Source: Acidimicrobiales bacterium
GTDB taxonomy: Bacteria; Actinomycetota; Acidimicrobiia; Acidimicrobiales; MedAcidi-G1
Assembly: GCA_022452145.1 (NCBI GenBank)
Contig: JAKURY010000008.1
Location: 1-64,000, forward strand
DNA: 64,000 nucleotides
Direction of reading: 5' to 3'
Shown here in pieces: positions 17,410-26,186 of the stretch (position 1 is the stretch's first letter; each line of letters starts with the position of its first letter). Below the pieces are notes generated by a model. That model was not told the origin of the DNA, searched no databases, and saw only the letters and a program-made list of their open reading frames with translations. A program made the translations under genes and the position numbers.

Positions 17410-18729
17410 CTACATCTCCCGACCGGACTGTCGGCGCAGGCGGCGGGCGTACAGGTTGACCCCCCATCCGAGGAGCGGGTCGGGGACGTTCCGGTTCGGC
17501 CTTCCCCTGGCAAGCATGGCGTCGAGCAGGTCCGAGCCCTCGCCCCAGGCCATCTCGGCGATCAGCTTCCCGCAAATCGCTCCCCGGCTCAGCCCCGTGC
17601 CGTTGTGCACCAGGGCCCCGTGTATCCCGTCGGCCAGGCGACCGAAGACCGGCTCGCCGTTGCGGGCCATGGACAGCGCGCCGCCCCACGAATAGTCGAA
17701 GGGCACGTGTGCCAGGTCAGGGAACCGGCGTTCGAAGGCCACCCGGTGGGCCTGGGCGGCCCGACGCCGGTAGCGGCCTCCGGCCATCGAGTGGCGGCTG
17801 TAGCTGTAGACGTTGCGGACCAGGATGCGACCGTCGACAAGGCGTCTGACCGTCGTACCCGACGGTGCCGCCGGGATCACGCCCCAGGTGCGGTCGCCAC
17901 CGATCGACGCCGACTCCTCGTCGGTCAGGGGCCGTGTCATCGACCCCCAGGTGACGACCGGGATGAGGTGGTGGGCGTAGAACCCGAATCCGGCGGCAAA
18001 GCCGTTGTTGGCCAGCACGAGCTCCGGCGTGCGGATGGTGCCGCCGTCGGTGTGCAGTTCGTGGGGCGGGCCCTCGTCCAGCCACGTCACCGGGGTCTCC
18101 TCGTGGACGGTGACGTTTGTCGGCAGGAAGGCGGCAAGGCCCCTGCAGAGCGCTGCCGGCTGGAGCAGGACGGTTCCCGGCGTGTGCAGCGCCCGGTGGT
18201 AGTAGTCAATCCCCAGGCGGTCCACGGTGGCGTCCCGGTCGAGCAGCTCGTGGTCCTCGCCGATGAGGTCCAGGCTGGCGGCGAAGCGGTCCAGGTCCCG
18301 AGCACCCTGGTCGGTACAGGCAGCATGCGTCTTGCCCGCCCAGGTCCAGTCGCAGTCGATGCCGTGGGCCTTCACCGCTTCGGCGAGGTAGGCCTGCCCG
18401 GCACGGTTCAGGGCGATCTGCTGCCTCTCGTACGCGGCCGAGTCGGCGAATCCCTCTGAGCGGATGTTGTGGGCGTGGTCGATGGCGAAGCCCGACGACC
18501 GTCCGGCGGCGCTGTTGCCGATCCGGCCGGCCTCGACGAGGAGCACCCGCGCTCCGGGGCGCAGCTCGGCCAGCCTGCGAGCGGCGGCCAGGCCCGTGAA
18601 CCCGGCGCCGACCACCACGACATCGGCCTCCGTGGGGCCGATCAGCGGCGCAGCCGGCGGCACCTCGGGCAGCGTCTCGAACCAGCCGTTGTTCCGGTCG
18701 TAGCGGGGTAGGAGGGTGACGGCACCCAT
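17410..18729 (-). CDS. FAD-dependent amine oxidoreductase (DAO / PuuB-like)
   Basis: A 439-residue DAO-fold flavoprotein with the dinucleotide motif VVVGAGFTGLAAARRL near 38, the VEAGRIGNSAAGRSSGF stretch typical of gamma-glutamylputrescine oxidase (PuuB/OrdL) relatives, and a C-terminal HNGTGLSRG FAD-contact region. Such enzymes oxidise primary or secondary amines to an imine or aldehyde and H2O2. It lies 33 bases downstream of the PuuC-like aldehyde dehydrogenase, so the two probably act in sequence. D-amino-acid or D-hydroxyproline oxidation is an alternative. Confidence 0.85.
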   Translation of the reverse strand: MGAVTLLPRYDRNNGWFETLPEVPPAAPLIGPTEADVVVVGAGFTGLAAARRLAELRPGARVLLVEAGRIGNSAAGRSSGFAIDHAHNIRSEGFADSAAYERQQIALNRAGQAYLAEAVKAHGIDCDWTWAGKTHAACTDQGARDLDRFAASLDLIGEDHELLDRDATVDRLGIDYYHRALHTPGTVLLQPAALCRGLAAFLPTNVTVHEETPVTWLDEGPPHELHTDGGTIRTPELVLANNGFAAGFGFYAHHLIPVVTWGSMTRPLTDEESASIGGDRTWGVIPAAPSGTTVRRLVDGRILVRNVYSYSRHSMAGGRYRRRAAQAHRVAFERRFPDLAHVPFDYSWGGALSMARNGEPVFGRLADGIHGALVHNGTGLSRGAICGKLIAEMAWGEGSDLLDAMLARGRPNRNVPDPLLGWGVNLYARRLRRQSGREM

Positions 18730-18762
18730 GGCGGCGTCCTTCGTCCGATCAGCGTGCCGCTG

Positions 18763-20259
18763 TCAGGACAGGTCCATCCAGATGGTCTTCAGCTCGGTGT
18801 ACTGCTCGTGGGCGGCGATCGACTTGTCCCGGCCACCGAAGCCCGACTGCTTGAAGCCACCGAATGGCGTGGTGATGTCGCCCTCGCCGTAGCAGTTGAC
18901 GGCCACCGTGCCGGCCCGGATGGCCCGGGAGGCCAGGTGGGCCGTCCGCAGGTCGGTGGTGTGGATGGTGGCAGCCAGCCCGTAGTCGGTGTCGTTGGCG
19001 AGGCGTACGGCCTCCTCCGGGCTGTCGAAGGTGGTCACCGCCAGCACAGGTCCGAAGACCTCCTCGCGAGCCAGGCGGCTGGAAGGGTCGACGTCGGTGA
19101 ACACGGTGGGTTCGACGAACCATCCGCCGCTCTCCTCGCGTACCCGGTTGCCTCCGATGGCACACGTCGAGCCGGCCGAACGCGCGTCCGCTATGTGGCC
19201 CAGCACCTTGTCCATGTGGGCCTCCTCGATCATGGCCCCGACGGTCGTCTCGAAAACCAGGGGGTCGCCCACCACCCAGTCGCGGCTGCGTTCGGCAATG
19301 CGCTCCATGAGGTCGTCTTCGACCGAGCGCTGCACGATGAGCCGGGAGTTGGCGCTGCAGTTCTGGCCGCCGTTCCAGAAGATGCCCTCGCAGATGCTTG
19401 TCGCGGCGGCATCCAGGTCATCGGCATCGGCCATGACGATCACCGGGCTCTTGCCACCGCATTCCAGCAGCACCTCCTTGAGGTTGGAATCGGCCGAGTA
19501 GCGGAGGAAGTGGCGACCCACCTCGGTGGAGCCGGTGAAGGCGACGCAGTCCACGTCCGGGTGCAGGCCTATGGCCGCGCCGGCCGTCTCGCCGAAGCCG
19601 GGGACCACGTTCAGCACGCCGTCGGGGACCCCGGCCTCAACGGCCAGCTCGGCGATCCGGATGGTCGACATGGACGTCTGCTCGGCCGGCTTGACGACAC
19701 ACGTGTTGCCGGCGGCCAGGATGGGGCCGATCTTCCAGCCAGCCATCATCAGCGGGTAGTTCCACGGCAGCACGGCTCCGACCACGCCGACGGGCTCCCG
19801 TACCACCATGCCGACCTTGCCGGGGCCCGACGGCGAGAGCTGATCGTAGAGCTTGTCGCAGGCCTCGGCGTGCCAGCGCAGCGTCATGACCAGGTCCGGG
19901 ACGTCGATGCCCGAGCAGTCGCTGATCGGCTTGCCGGCCTCCAGCGTCTCGATGATGGCGAGCTCGTCGGTGTGGGCCTCGACCAGGCTGGCGAACCGCA
20001 GCAGGAGTCGCTTGCGGTCGGCCGGAGCCATGCGGCCCCACGGTCCCTCCTCGAAGGCGGTACGGGCTGCGGTGACCGCCCGGTCGACGTCGACGGCGTC
20101 GCACTCGGCTACCTGGGCCAGCTCGCGACCGGTGGCAGGGTCCAGGGTGGCGAAGGTCTTCCCGCTGGCGGCATCCACGCTGCGACCGCCGATGACGGCC
20201 CGGGTCGGCGGTCGCACGGAGGCGGCCAGGGCCGCCGGATCGGCGAGGTCGGTGGTCAT
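18763..20259 (-). CDS. Aldehyde dehydrogenase, PuuC-like
   Basis: An NAD(P)-dependent aldehyde dehydrogenase of 498 residues with PWNYP, Glu266 in LLECGGKSP and catalytic Cys301 in GQNCS. The end (GDITTPFGGFKQSG, GRDKS, then YTELKTIW) closely follows gamma-glutamyl-gamma-aminobutyraldehyde dehydrogenase PuuC, though relatives also oxidise betaine and 2-oxoglutarate semialdehydes. It overlaps the DapA-like gene by 4 bases and precedes the amine oxidase, so it probably removes the aldehyde made by that operon. Confidence 0.92.
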   Translation of the reverse strand: MTTDLADPAALAASVRPPTRAVIGGRSVDAASGKTFATLDPATGRELAQVAECDAVDVDRAVTAARTAFEEGPWGRMAPADRKRLLLRFASLVEAHTDELAIIETLEAGKPISDCSGIDVPDLVMTLRWHAEACDKLYDQLSPSGPGKVGMVVREPVGVVGAVLPWNYPLMMAGWKIGPILAAGNTCVVKPAEQTSMSTIRIAELAVEAGVPDGVLNVVPGFGETAGAAIGLHPDVDCVAFTGSTEVGRHFLRYSADSNLKEVLLECGGKSPVIVMADADDLDAAATSICEGIFWNGGQNCSANSRLIVQRSVEDDLMERIAERSRDWVVGDPLVFETTVGAMIEEAHMDKVLGHIADARSAGSTCAIGGNRVREESGGWFVEPTVFTDVDPSSRLAREEVFGPVLAVTTFDSPEEAVRLANDTDYGLAATIHTTDLRTAHLASRAIRAGTVAVNCYGEGDITTPFGGFKQSGFGGRDKSIAAHEQYTELKTIWMDLS

Positions 20260-21287
20260 GGGGTGCTCCTCTTCGAGTTGGTCCTGCCGACTCCGGCCCG
20301 GTCCGTCATGCGGACCAGCCAGTCCCGTTCGTCATCCCATTCCCGGAAGACCAGGCGGTCCCGGTCAACCCGGTTCGTGGGCAGCGTGGACAGGGCGGCA
20401 GTCAGGGCCACGCGACCCTGTCGGGTCATGGGCATCACCGGTCGGCGGCACGGGCCGATGGGCCGACCGACCATGTTGGCGGCGGTCTTGACCGCAGCGT
20501 TGTACTCGGCACCCACGGCGTTGTCCCAGAAGAACAGGTTGGCCGGGAGCATCCGGGACCAGAGCTCGAGTGCCTCGGCGTGACGGCCGGCGGTGAGGTG
20601 GTCGTAGAGGGCCACGCATTCGTGCGGCATGACGTTGGCCGCCCCCCAGATCCAGCCGGCGGCGCCGGCCATCAGGGCGTACGGGGCGAGAGGGTCGGCG
20701 CCGGCCAGGACGTGGCCACCGATCCCCAGCAACTGCTGGATGCGGATCAGGTCACCGGTCGAGTCCTTGATGTAGTCGATGTTCTCCATGGCGATGAGCT
20801 TCCGGTACAGGTCCGGGGTTATGTCGAAGCCGGACTGTGCCGGGATGTTGTAGAGCACGATCGGGGCGTCGATGGCCCGGGCCAGCTTCTCGTAGTGGTA
20901 CATGACGCCCCGCTCGAACGGGCCCTCGAAGTACGGTGGGAGGACCATCACGGCGCTGGCCCCCATGTCGATGGCCGCCCGTGAATTCCCAATGGCATCC
21001 ACGGTGGTGATTGCCGACGTCTGGCAGATAACCGGGATACGACCGGCCACCTGGTCGATACCGACCTCGAAGATGCGCTGCTTCTCGTCCGTCGACAGGA
21101 AGGCGAATTCCCCGGTACCGGCGGCCAGCACCAGGCCGTGGACGCCGGCTTCGATCAGGCTCTCGACATGGTCGCGGATGCGACCCTCGTCGATCGACTC
21201 ACCGGAGTCGTCGAACGGGCTGCTCATGGCGGCGCAGACGCCGTGGAGCAGCGGGAGTTCAGGGGCGGTTCCGTTCGTGGTCGTCAT
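20256..21287 (-). CDS. DapA/NAL-family lyase (dihydrodipicolinate synthase-like)
   Basis: A class I aldolase-fold lyase of 343 residues. Tyr146 (LYNIPAQSG) and Schiff-base Lys174 (YIKDSTGD) are conserved, and the usual GTTGE loop reads GTGE. About 40 extra C-terminal residues are Arg/Asp-rich. Relatives include 1-pyrroline-4-hydroxy-2-carboxylate deaminase, 5-dehydro-4-deoxyglucarate dehydratase and N-acetylneuraminate lyase. Its place between a methyltransferase and an aldehyde dehydrogenase argues against lysine biosynthesis and fits degradation of a hydroxyproline-like or sugar-acid intermediate. Confidence 0.88.
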   Translation of the reverse strand: MTTTNGTAPELPLLHGVCAAMSSPFDDSGESIDEGRIRDHVESLIEAGVHGLVLAAGTGEFAFLSTDEKQRIFEVGIDQVAGRIPVICQTSAITTVDAIGNSRAAIDMGASAVMVLPPYFEGPFERGVMYHYEKLARAIDAPIVLYNIPAQSGFDITPDLYRKLIAMENIDYIKDSTGDLIRIQQLLGIGGHVLAGADPLAPYALMAGAAGWIWGAANVMPHECVALYDHLTAGRHAEALELWSRMLPANLFFWDNAVGAEYNAAVKTAANMVGRPIGPCRRPVMPMTRQGRVALTAALSTLPTNRVDRDRLVFREWDDERDWLVRMTDRAGVGRTNSKRSTP

Positions 21288-21325
21288 CTCGTGCTCCTCG
21301 GGGTCCTCGATCGGCCGGTTCGGTC

Positions 21326-22873
21326 TCAGGTGACCAGGTCGGGCAGCTCGGCGTCACGTCGGGCCACGTACTCGTCGAGTTCGTCGCGTACGTCGTCGTC
21401 CAGGGCGGGTTCCTCGTACTCGTCGAGCATCTCACGGCACCGCGCCGTGGCCCGGTCCTCCGCGCTCCGCGCACCGTCGGCCAGCCACTGCTCGTAGTTG
21501 TCGCTGTTCATCATCTCGGGCATCGAGAAGGCGGTCTGGAAGTTGGCCAGCGTGTGGTTGGTGCCGAGGTGGTGTCCACCAGGTGGTACTTCGCGCATCG
21601 TGTCCAGCACCTCGTCCAGGTCGTCGAACGACACCCCACTGCCCAGGCGGTACATCATCTCCAGCTGCTCGCTGTCCAGTACCCACTTGGCGTACGACTG
21701 GCACATGGCACTCTCGAGGTAGCCGGTGGTCGACAGCACGAAGTTGGTTCCGGCCATCAGCACGCCGTACATGTTGCGTGCCGCCTCGTAGCCGGCCTGA
21801 GCGTCGACCATCTTCGAGCTCGTGCACGAGCCGCTGCAGCGCGACGGCAGCCGGTAGTGGCGAGCCATCTGCGCGGTCAGCAGGTTCATGTGGCAGATCT
21901 CAGGCGTACCGGCCTGGGGGGCTCCCGTCCGCATGGACACCGTGGACAACCACTGGCCGTAGAGCGCCGGCACCCCGGTCCTGACGAGTTGGGAGAACGC
22001 CACACCGGTTAGTGCCTCAATGTTGACCTGGATGACCGCTCCGACCGTGGAGGCCGGAGTGGAGGCACCACCCAGCACGAACGGGCTGAACAGGGTTGCC
22101 TGGTTGGCCCCGGCGAACACCCTGACGCTGTCCAACATGGTCTTGTCCCACACCAGGGGGGTGTTGGCGTTGGCCAGGCAGGTCATGACGGTGGTCTCCA
22201 GCACGAACTCCTGGCCGAACACGATCCCGGCCATGTACAGGCTGTCCTCGGCCCGCTCCATTGAGGTGACTGCGCCCATGAACGGCTTCGAGGAGTACTT
22301 CAGCAGGCTCTCGGTCATGTATAGGTGCCGCTTCGGAACGGGCACGTCCATCGGCTCGCAGACCACCCCGCCCGACATGTGCAGTGCCGGCGACAGGTGG
22401 TTGAGCCTGGTGAAGTTGCGGAAGTCCTCGAGGCTGCCCGGGCGTCGGACGCCGTCCAGGCCCAGGACGTAGGGGGCTCCGTAGGACGGGGTGAAGATCG
22501 TCTTCCCGTCGCCGACCGTGACGCTGTGGGCGGGATCGCGGGCCACCATCGTGTACGACGAGGGGGCGGTGCCCACGAGGGCCATCAGGTGCTCGCGGTC
22601 GATGCGCACGGTGGCGCCGTCGACACGGGCTCCCGCCGCCTTCCACATGGCCAGGGCGTCATCACACCGGAACTCGACGCCAACCTCCTCGATGACGTCC
22701 ATCGAGGCGTCGTGGATGGTCCGGACCTGGTCCTCGGTGAGCAGGTCCACCCAGGGGATCTTCCTCTCCAGCTCGGGCAGCCAGGTGCGGACCCGGGTAC
22801 GGCGCTGCGCGGCCCGGGCGTTGCGACCGCGGCGGACCCTGCCCGAAGCCTGGTCGACCCTCGTTTCCGTCAT
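21326..22873 (-). CDS. Trimethylamine methyltransferase family protein (MttB superfamily, non-pyrrolysine)
   Basis: A 515-residue MttB-superfamily protein. The segments PSYGAPYVLGLDG, GGASTPAS, NIEALTG and the HHLGTNHTL region are characteristic of this TIM-barrel corrinoid methyltransferase family. The frame runs without an internal TAG, so it lacks the pyrrolysine of true trimethylamine methyltransferase and belongs with MtgB-like betaine demethylases. No corrinoid protein or activating ATPase is nearby. It is the first gene of the minus-strand operon, starting at ATG 22873 after a GAGAGA site, and probably demethylates a quaternary amine or betaine. Confidence 0.9.
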   Translation of the reverse strand: MTETRVDQASGRVRRGRNARAAQRRTRVRTWLPELERKIPWVDLLTEDQVRTIHDASMDVIEEVGVEFRCDDALAMWKAAGARVDGATVRIDREHLMALVGTAPSSYTMVARDPAHSVTVGDGKTIFTPSYGAPYVLGLDGVRRPGSLEDFRNFTRLNHLSPALHMSGGVVCEPMDVPVPKRHLYMTESLLKYSSKPFMGAVTSMERAEDSLYMAGIVFGQEFVLETTVMTCLANANTPLVWDKTMLDSVRVFAGANQATLFSPFVLGGASTPASTVGAVIQVNIEALTGVAFSQLVRTGVPALYGQWLSTVSMRTGAPQAGTPEICHMNLLTAQMARHYRLPSRCSGSCTSSKMVDAQAGYEAARNMYGVLMAGTNFVLSTTGYLESAMCQSYAKWVLDSEQLEMMYRLGSGVSFDDLDEVLDTMREVPPGGHHLGTNHTLANFQTAFSMPEMMNSDNYEQWLADGARSAEDRATARCREMLDEYEEPALDDDVRDELDEYVARRDAELPDLVT

Positions 22874-22921
22874 CGGTCTCTCTGGCGGGCTCGCACCGTC
22901 GGATGCTTGCCATGATCGGTC

Positions 22922-24169
22922 GTGAAAGCAAGGGGGGCCGCTGCATTGCCGTGTTCCGCCGTCGCTGCGAGACTCCCGCCCGTGCCGGAGAGCCCTGACG
23001 ACCAGCAGCGCGCCGACAGGGGTGCGCTCGGCCACCTCCGGATTGCCGACTTCAGCCGGGTGCTGGCGGGGCCGGTGGCCACGATGGTGCTCGGCGACCT
23101 GGGGGCCGACGTGGTCAAGGTCGAGCAGCCGGGCGTGGGCGACGAGACCCGCACCTGGGGGCCACCCTGGTGGGGTGAGGGCGATGCGGCGACCAGCACC
23201 TACTACCTGGGCCTGAATCGCAACAAGCGCAGCATCGCCCTGGACCTCAGGGATGCCGACGACCTGGCGGTGGCCCGGCAGATCGCTCTCGGCGCCGACG
23301 TCGTGGTCGACAACTTCCGGGTGGGGACCATGGCCCGGTTCGGCCTCGACAGGGAGTCGCTGGTCGCCGGACGGCCCGACCTGGTCACCTGTTCCATAAC
23401 CGGCTTCGGCAGCACCGGCGAGGGTGCCCGCCTGGCCGGCTACGACTTCCTGGTCCAGGCCATGAGCGGGGTGATGTCCATCACCGGCGAGGCCGACGGA
23501 GAACCGACCAAGATCGGCTCAGCCATGGTCGACAACCTGACAGGCCTCTACGCGGTAATCGCAATCCTGGCCGCTATCGAGGAGCGCCGCCAGACCGGCC
23601 GCGGCCAGCACGTCGAGGTCTCGCTCATGAGCGCCGGGCTGGCAGGCCTGCTGAACGTGGGCTCCGGCCACGTGGTGGCCGACACCGATCCCGCCAGGCA
23701 GGGAAACCGCCACCCGTCGATCGTCCCCTACCAGCCGTACCGGACCGCCGACAGCGTGCTGGCCATCGCCGCGGCCAGCCCCGCCCTGTGGGAGAAGTTC
23801 TGTGTCCTGTTGGGCCGCGACGGCTGGCTGGCCGATGACCGCTTCGTCGACAACGGTTCCCGGATACTCCATGCGGACGAGTTGGAGGCCGAGGTCGAGG
23901 CCGTCCTGGCCACGGACTCCACGGATGCGTGGCTGGAGCGCTTGCGGGTCGCCGGGATCCCGGCCGGACGGATCAACACCGTGCGCGGCGCCTTCCTGGA
24001 AGCTGCCGAGTTGGGCCTGGATCCGGTCGACGTGCTGGACGACGGAGCGGGGGAGTTCCGGTCGGTACGGTCGCCCATCCGCATGTCGGCCACGCCCCCG
24101 ACGGTCCGACGACGACCACCCACCAACGACCAGCACGGTGTCGAGGTCCGTGCCGAACTGGACTCCTGA
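22922..24169 (+). CDS. CaiB/BaiF-family CoA transferase
   Basis: A class III CoA transferase of up to 415 residues. It has RIADFSRVLAGP, the GADVVKVE stretch, LNRNKRSIALDL, and Asp175 in AGYDFLVQAMSG at the position of the formyl-CoA transferase nucleophile. It moves CoA between carboxylic acids. GTG 22922 gives 20 residues before the conserved domain; GTG 22982 is an equally plausible start. It is divergent from the methyltransferase operon by 48 bases, so the two may share regulation, for example activating the carnitine- or betaine-like substrate. Confidence 0.88.
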   Translation: MKARGAAALPCSAVAARLPPVPESPDDQQRADRGALGHLRIADFSRVLAGPVATMVLGDLGADVVKVEQPGVGDETRTWGPPWWGEGDAATSTYYLGLNRNKRSIALDLRDADDLAVARQIALGADVVVDNFRVGTMARFGLDRESLVAGRPDLVTCSITGFGSTGEGARLAGYDFLVQAMSGVMSITGEADGEPTKIGSAMVDNLTGLYAVIAILAAIEERRQTGRGQHVEVSLMSAGLAGLLNVGSGHVVADTDPARQGNRHPSIVPYQPYRTADSVLAIAAASPALWEKFCVLLGRDGWLADDRFVDNGSRILHADELEAEVEAVLATDSTDAWLERLRVAGIPAGRINTVRGAFLEAAELGLDPVDVLDDGAGEFRSVRSPIRMSATPPTVRRRPPTNDQHGVEVRAELDS

Positions 24170-24173
24170 CAGG

Positions 24174-24210
24174 CCCGTCGTCCCTGCCGTCGGAGACCGG
24201 GACGATCGGG
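24174..24210. terminator. Imperfect hairpin between convergent genes
   Basis: CCCGTCGTCCC (24174-24184) pairs with GGGACGATCGGG (24199-24210), with one bulged base and a 14-base loop. It fills the space between the CoA transferase stop (24169) and the alkylsulfatase stop (24211), so it could terminate both. No T-run follows, as is common in GC-rich actinobacteria. Confidence 0.45.
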
Positions 24211-26133
24211 CTACGGCTCGATTACGTTCCAGAAGAGCGGGAAGTCGTTCAGGTTCCCGAAGAGGTCCAGTACCCGCCCGGTGTCGCCCGTGATGGTGGC
24301 CGATCCGGCATCCACCACCTCTGCGAACGGGGTGCCGCGGGCGATCATGTCCTCGAGCGACGCCCGGTCCCCGGTGACCGTGGCGTCCGGCGAGGCGTGG
24401 ACCCGGCCCGGGAGCGAGTGCAGCGTTCCGTTGGAGAGCTCTACCCGGACGGTGTCGGCGACGTCGGGGAGGACCCAGTCGATCGCCAGGTGGCCCAGTG
24501 GCACTACGGCAGGACCGTCGAGGCGGACGGCCAGGAAGTCGAAGATCTGCTGGAGGCTCATGCCCCGGAGCACCTCCTCCTTGGGGCGCTGGATGGCTGG
24601 GACGTCGATGGGCCCGTTCCGGAGTTCCTGGGCGCCGGTCAGGTAGATGTCGCGCCACGGGCCGGACTCGGCCCGGTAGCCCAGCTGTTCGAAGGCATCG
24701 GCTTGGAGCAGGCGGGCCTCTTCGCACGTCGGGTCGGCGAACACGGCGTGGCGGAGCACCTCGGCCACCCAGCGGTGGTCGCCGGCCTCGTACGAGGCCC
24801 GGGCCTTTTCCAGGAGGCTGTCCATCCCACCCATGAAGCCGAGGTAGCGCTTCCCAGCCTCGACCGGCTCGTAGGGGTCGAGGCTGGACGGGTGCCCGTC
24901 GTAGAAGCCGAGGTACCGCTGGTACACGGCCCGGACGTTGTGGCTGACAGTGCCGTAGTAGCCGTGGCAGAGGTAGTCGTCCCAGAGGCCGGGTGGCAGG
25001 TCGATGGAGGCCGATATCTCGTTCGGCGTCAGGCCCCTGTTGGCCAACCGCATGGCCTCGTCGTGGAGCCAGCGGTAGAGGTCCCGTTGGCGGGTGAGGT
25101 AGCCGTGGACCGCCTCGGCGCCCCAGTGGGGCCAGCCGTGGCTGGCGAACACCACGTCGGTGACGTCGCCCCAGCGGTCCATGGCCTCGTCGATGTAGCG
25201 GCTCCACATGAGGGCGTCGCGCACCAGCGCGCCGCGCAGGGTGAGCACGTTGTGCATGGTGCCGGTGCAGTTCTCGGCCATGCAAAGGGCACGGTGGTCC
25301 GGGAAGTAGAAGTGCATCTCGGCCGGCGCCTCGGACTCCGGGGTGAGCTGGAACTCGATCCGGACGCCGTCCAGCACCAGCTCCTGTCCGGTCTCGGTGA
25401 TCTCGATGGTCGGGGGTACCAGGGCCGAGGAGCCGGTGGGTACCCCCTTGCCCAGGCCCTGGTCGACGTGGCCCTGCTCGTCGGCCGGCAGGAGCATTCC
25501 GAATTGGTAGGTGGCCCGGCGACCCATGGCCGGGGCGGCGACCACGTTCTCGGCGACCGCCTCGTGGAGGAAGCCTTCCGGGGCCACCACCGGTACCTCG
25601 CCGGCGTCTACGCGGGCCCGGTCGACCACGCCCAGGATGCCGCCGTAGTGGTCGACGTGGGAGTGGGTGTAGATGACAGCGGTGACCGGCCGCTCGCCGA
25701 GGTGCTCGGTGACCAGCTCGTAGGCCGCCGTGGCCGTCTCGGTGGTGGTCAACGGGTCGATGACCACCCACCCCTCGTCCCCCCGGATGAACGTGACGCT
25801 GGAGGTGTCGAAGCCCCGCACCTGGTAGAAGCCGTCGAGGACCTCGTATAGGCCGTGCTGGGCGTTGAAGCCTGCCTGGCGCCACAGCGACGGGTTGACG
25901 GTGTCGGGGCAGGGGCCGTGCACGAAGTCAGACGCCGAGAGGTCCCAGGTGACGGGCTGCCAGGGGTTGGGGACCAACTTCTGGATGACCGGTTCGGTTC
26001 TCGTGGCGATGAAGCCCCGGGCCACGTTGGCGGCGTCGGTGCCGTCGTCGGGTGGCAGGGTCGCTGCGAAGGCAGCGATGTCGGCCCGGGCGTGCCCGCT
26101 GGCCGGCTTGCGGGCGCGTGGCTCGTCGGTCAT
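24211..26133 (-). CDS. Alkyl/aryl-sulfatase, metallo-beta-lactamase fold (SdsA1-like)
   Basis: A 640-residue linear primary alkylsulfatase. The zinc-binding THSHVDHYGG lies at about 156-165, with the second-site MAENCTGTMHN, an alpha-helical dimerisation domain, and a C-terminal SCP2-like lipid-binding domain (about 520-640). SdsA1-type enzymes release sulphate and an alcohol from alkyl sulphate esters such as dodecyl sulphate. There is no obvious signal peptide, unlike the secreted Pseudomonas enzyme, so it may act in the cytoplasm. It may supply sulphur or carbon from surfactant-like or sulpholipid compounds. Confidence 0.9.
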   Translation of the reverse strand: MTDEPRARKPASGHARADIAAFAATLPPDDGTDAANVARGFIATRTEPVIQKLVPNPWQPVTWDLSASDFVHGPCPDTVNPSLWRQAGFNAQHGLYEVLDGFYQVRGFDTSSVTFIRGDEGWVVIDPLTTTETATAAYELVTEHLGERPVTAVIYTHSHVDHYGGILGVVDRARVDAGEVPVVAPEGFLHEAVAENVVAAPAMGRRATYQFGMLLPADEQGHVDQGLGKGVPTGSSALVPPTIEITETGQELVLDGVRIEFQLTPESEAPAEMHFYFPDHRALCMAENCTGTMHNVLTLRGALVRDALMWSRYIDEAMDRWGDVTDVVFASHGWPHWGAEAVHGYLTRQRDLYRWLHDEAMRLANRGLTPNEISASIDLPPGLWDDYLCHGYYGTVSHNVRAVYQRYLGFYDGHPSSLDPYEPVEAGKRYLGFMGGMDSLLEKARASYEAGDHRWVAEVLRHAVFADPTCEEARLLQADAFEQLGYRAESGPWRDIYLTGAQELRNGPIDVPAIQRPKEEVLRGMSLQQIFDFLAVRLDGPAVVPLGHLAIDWVLPDVADTVRVELSNGTLHSLPGRVHASPDATVTGDRASLEDMIARGTPFAEVVDAGSATITGDTGRVLDLFGNLNDFPLFWNVIEP

Positions 26134-26186
26134 CGGAGCTCCTCGTGGCCGGGGTGGGCGTCGCTGGGTGGGGACACCATGGTCGA

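Noticed and set aside
20256-21287. dapA for lysine biosynthesis
   Set aside because: It sits inside a catabolic operon and the GTTGE motif is altered; a deaminase or aldolase role is more likely.
21326-22873. Pyrrolysine-containing trimethylamine methyltransferase
   Set aside because: The frame has no internal TAG codon, and no pyl genes are seen.
23929-25851. 640-codon open frame on the plus strand
   Set aside because: Antisense to the alkylsulfatase gene, which carries intact zinc motifs and an SCP2 domain.
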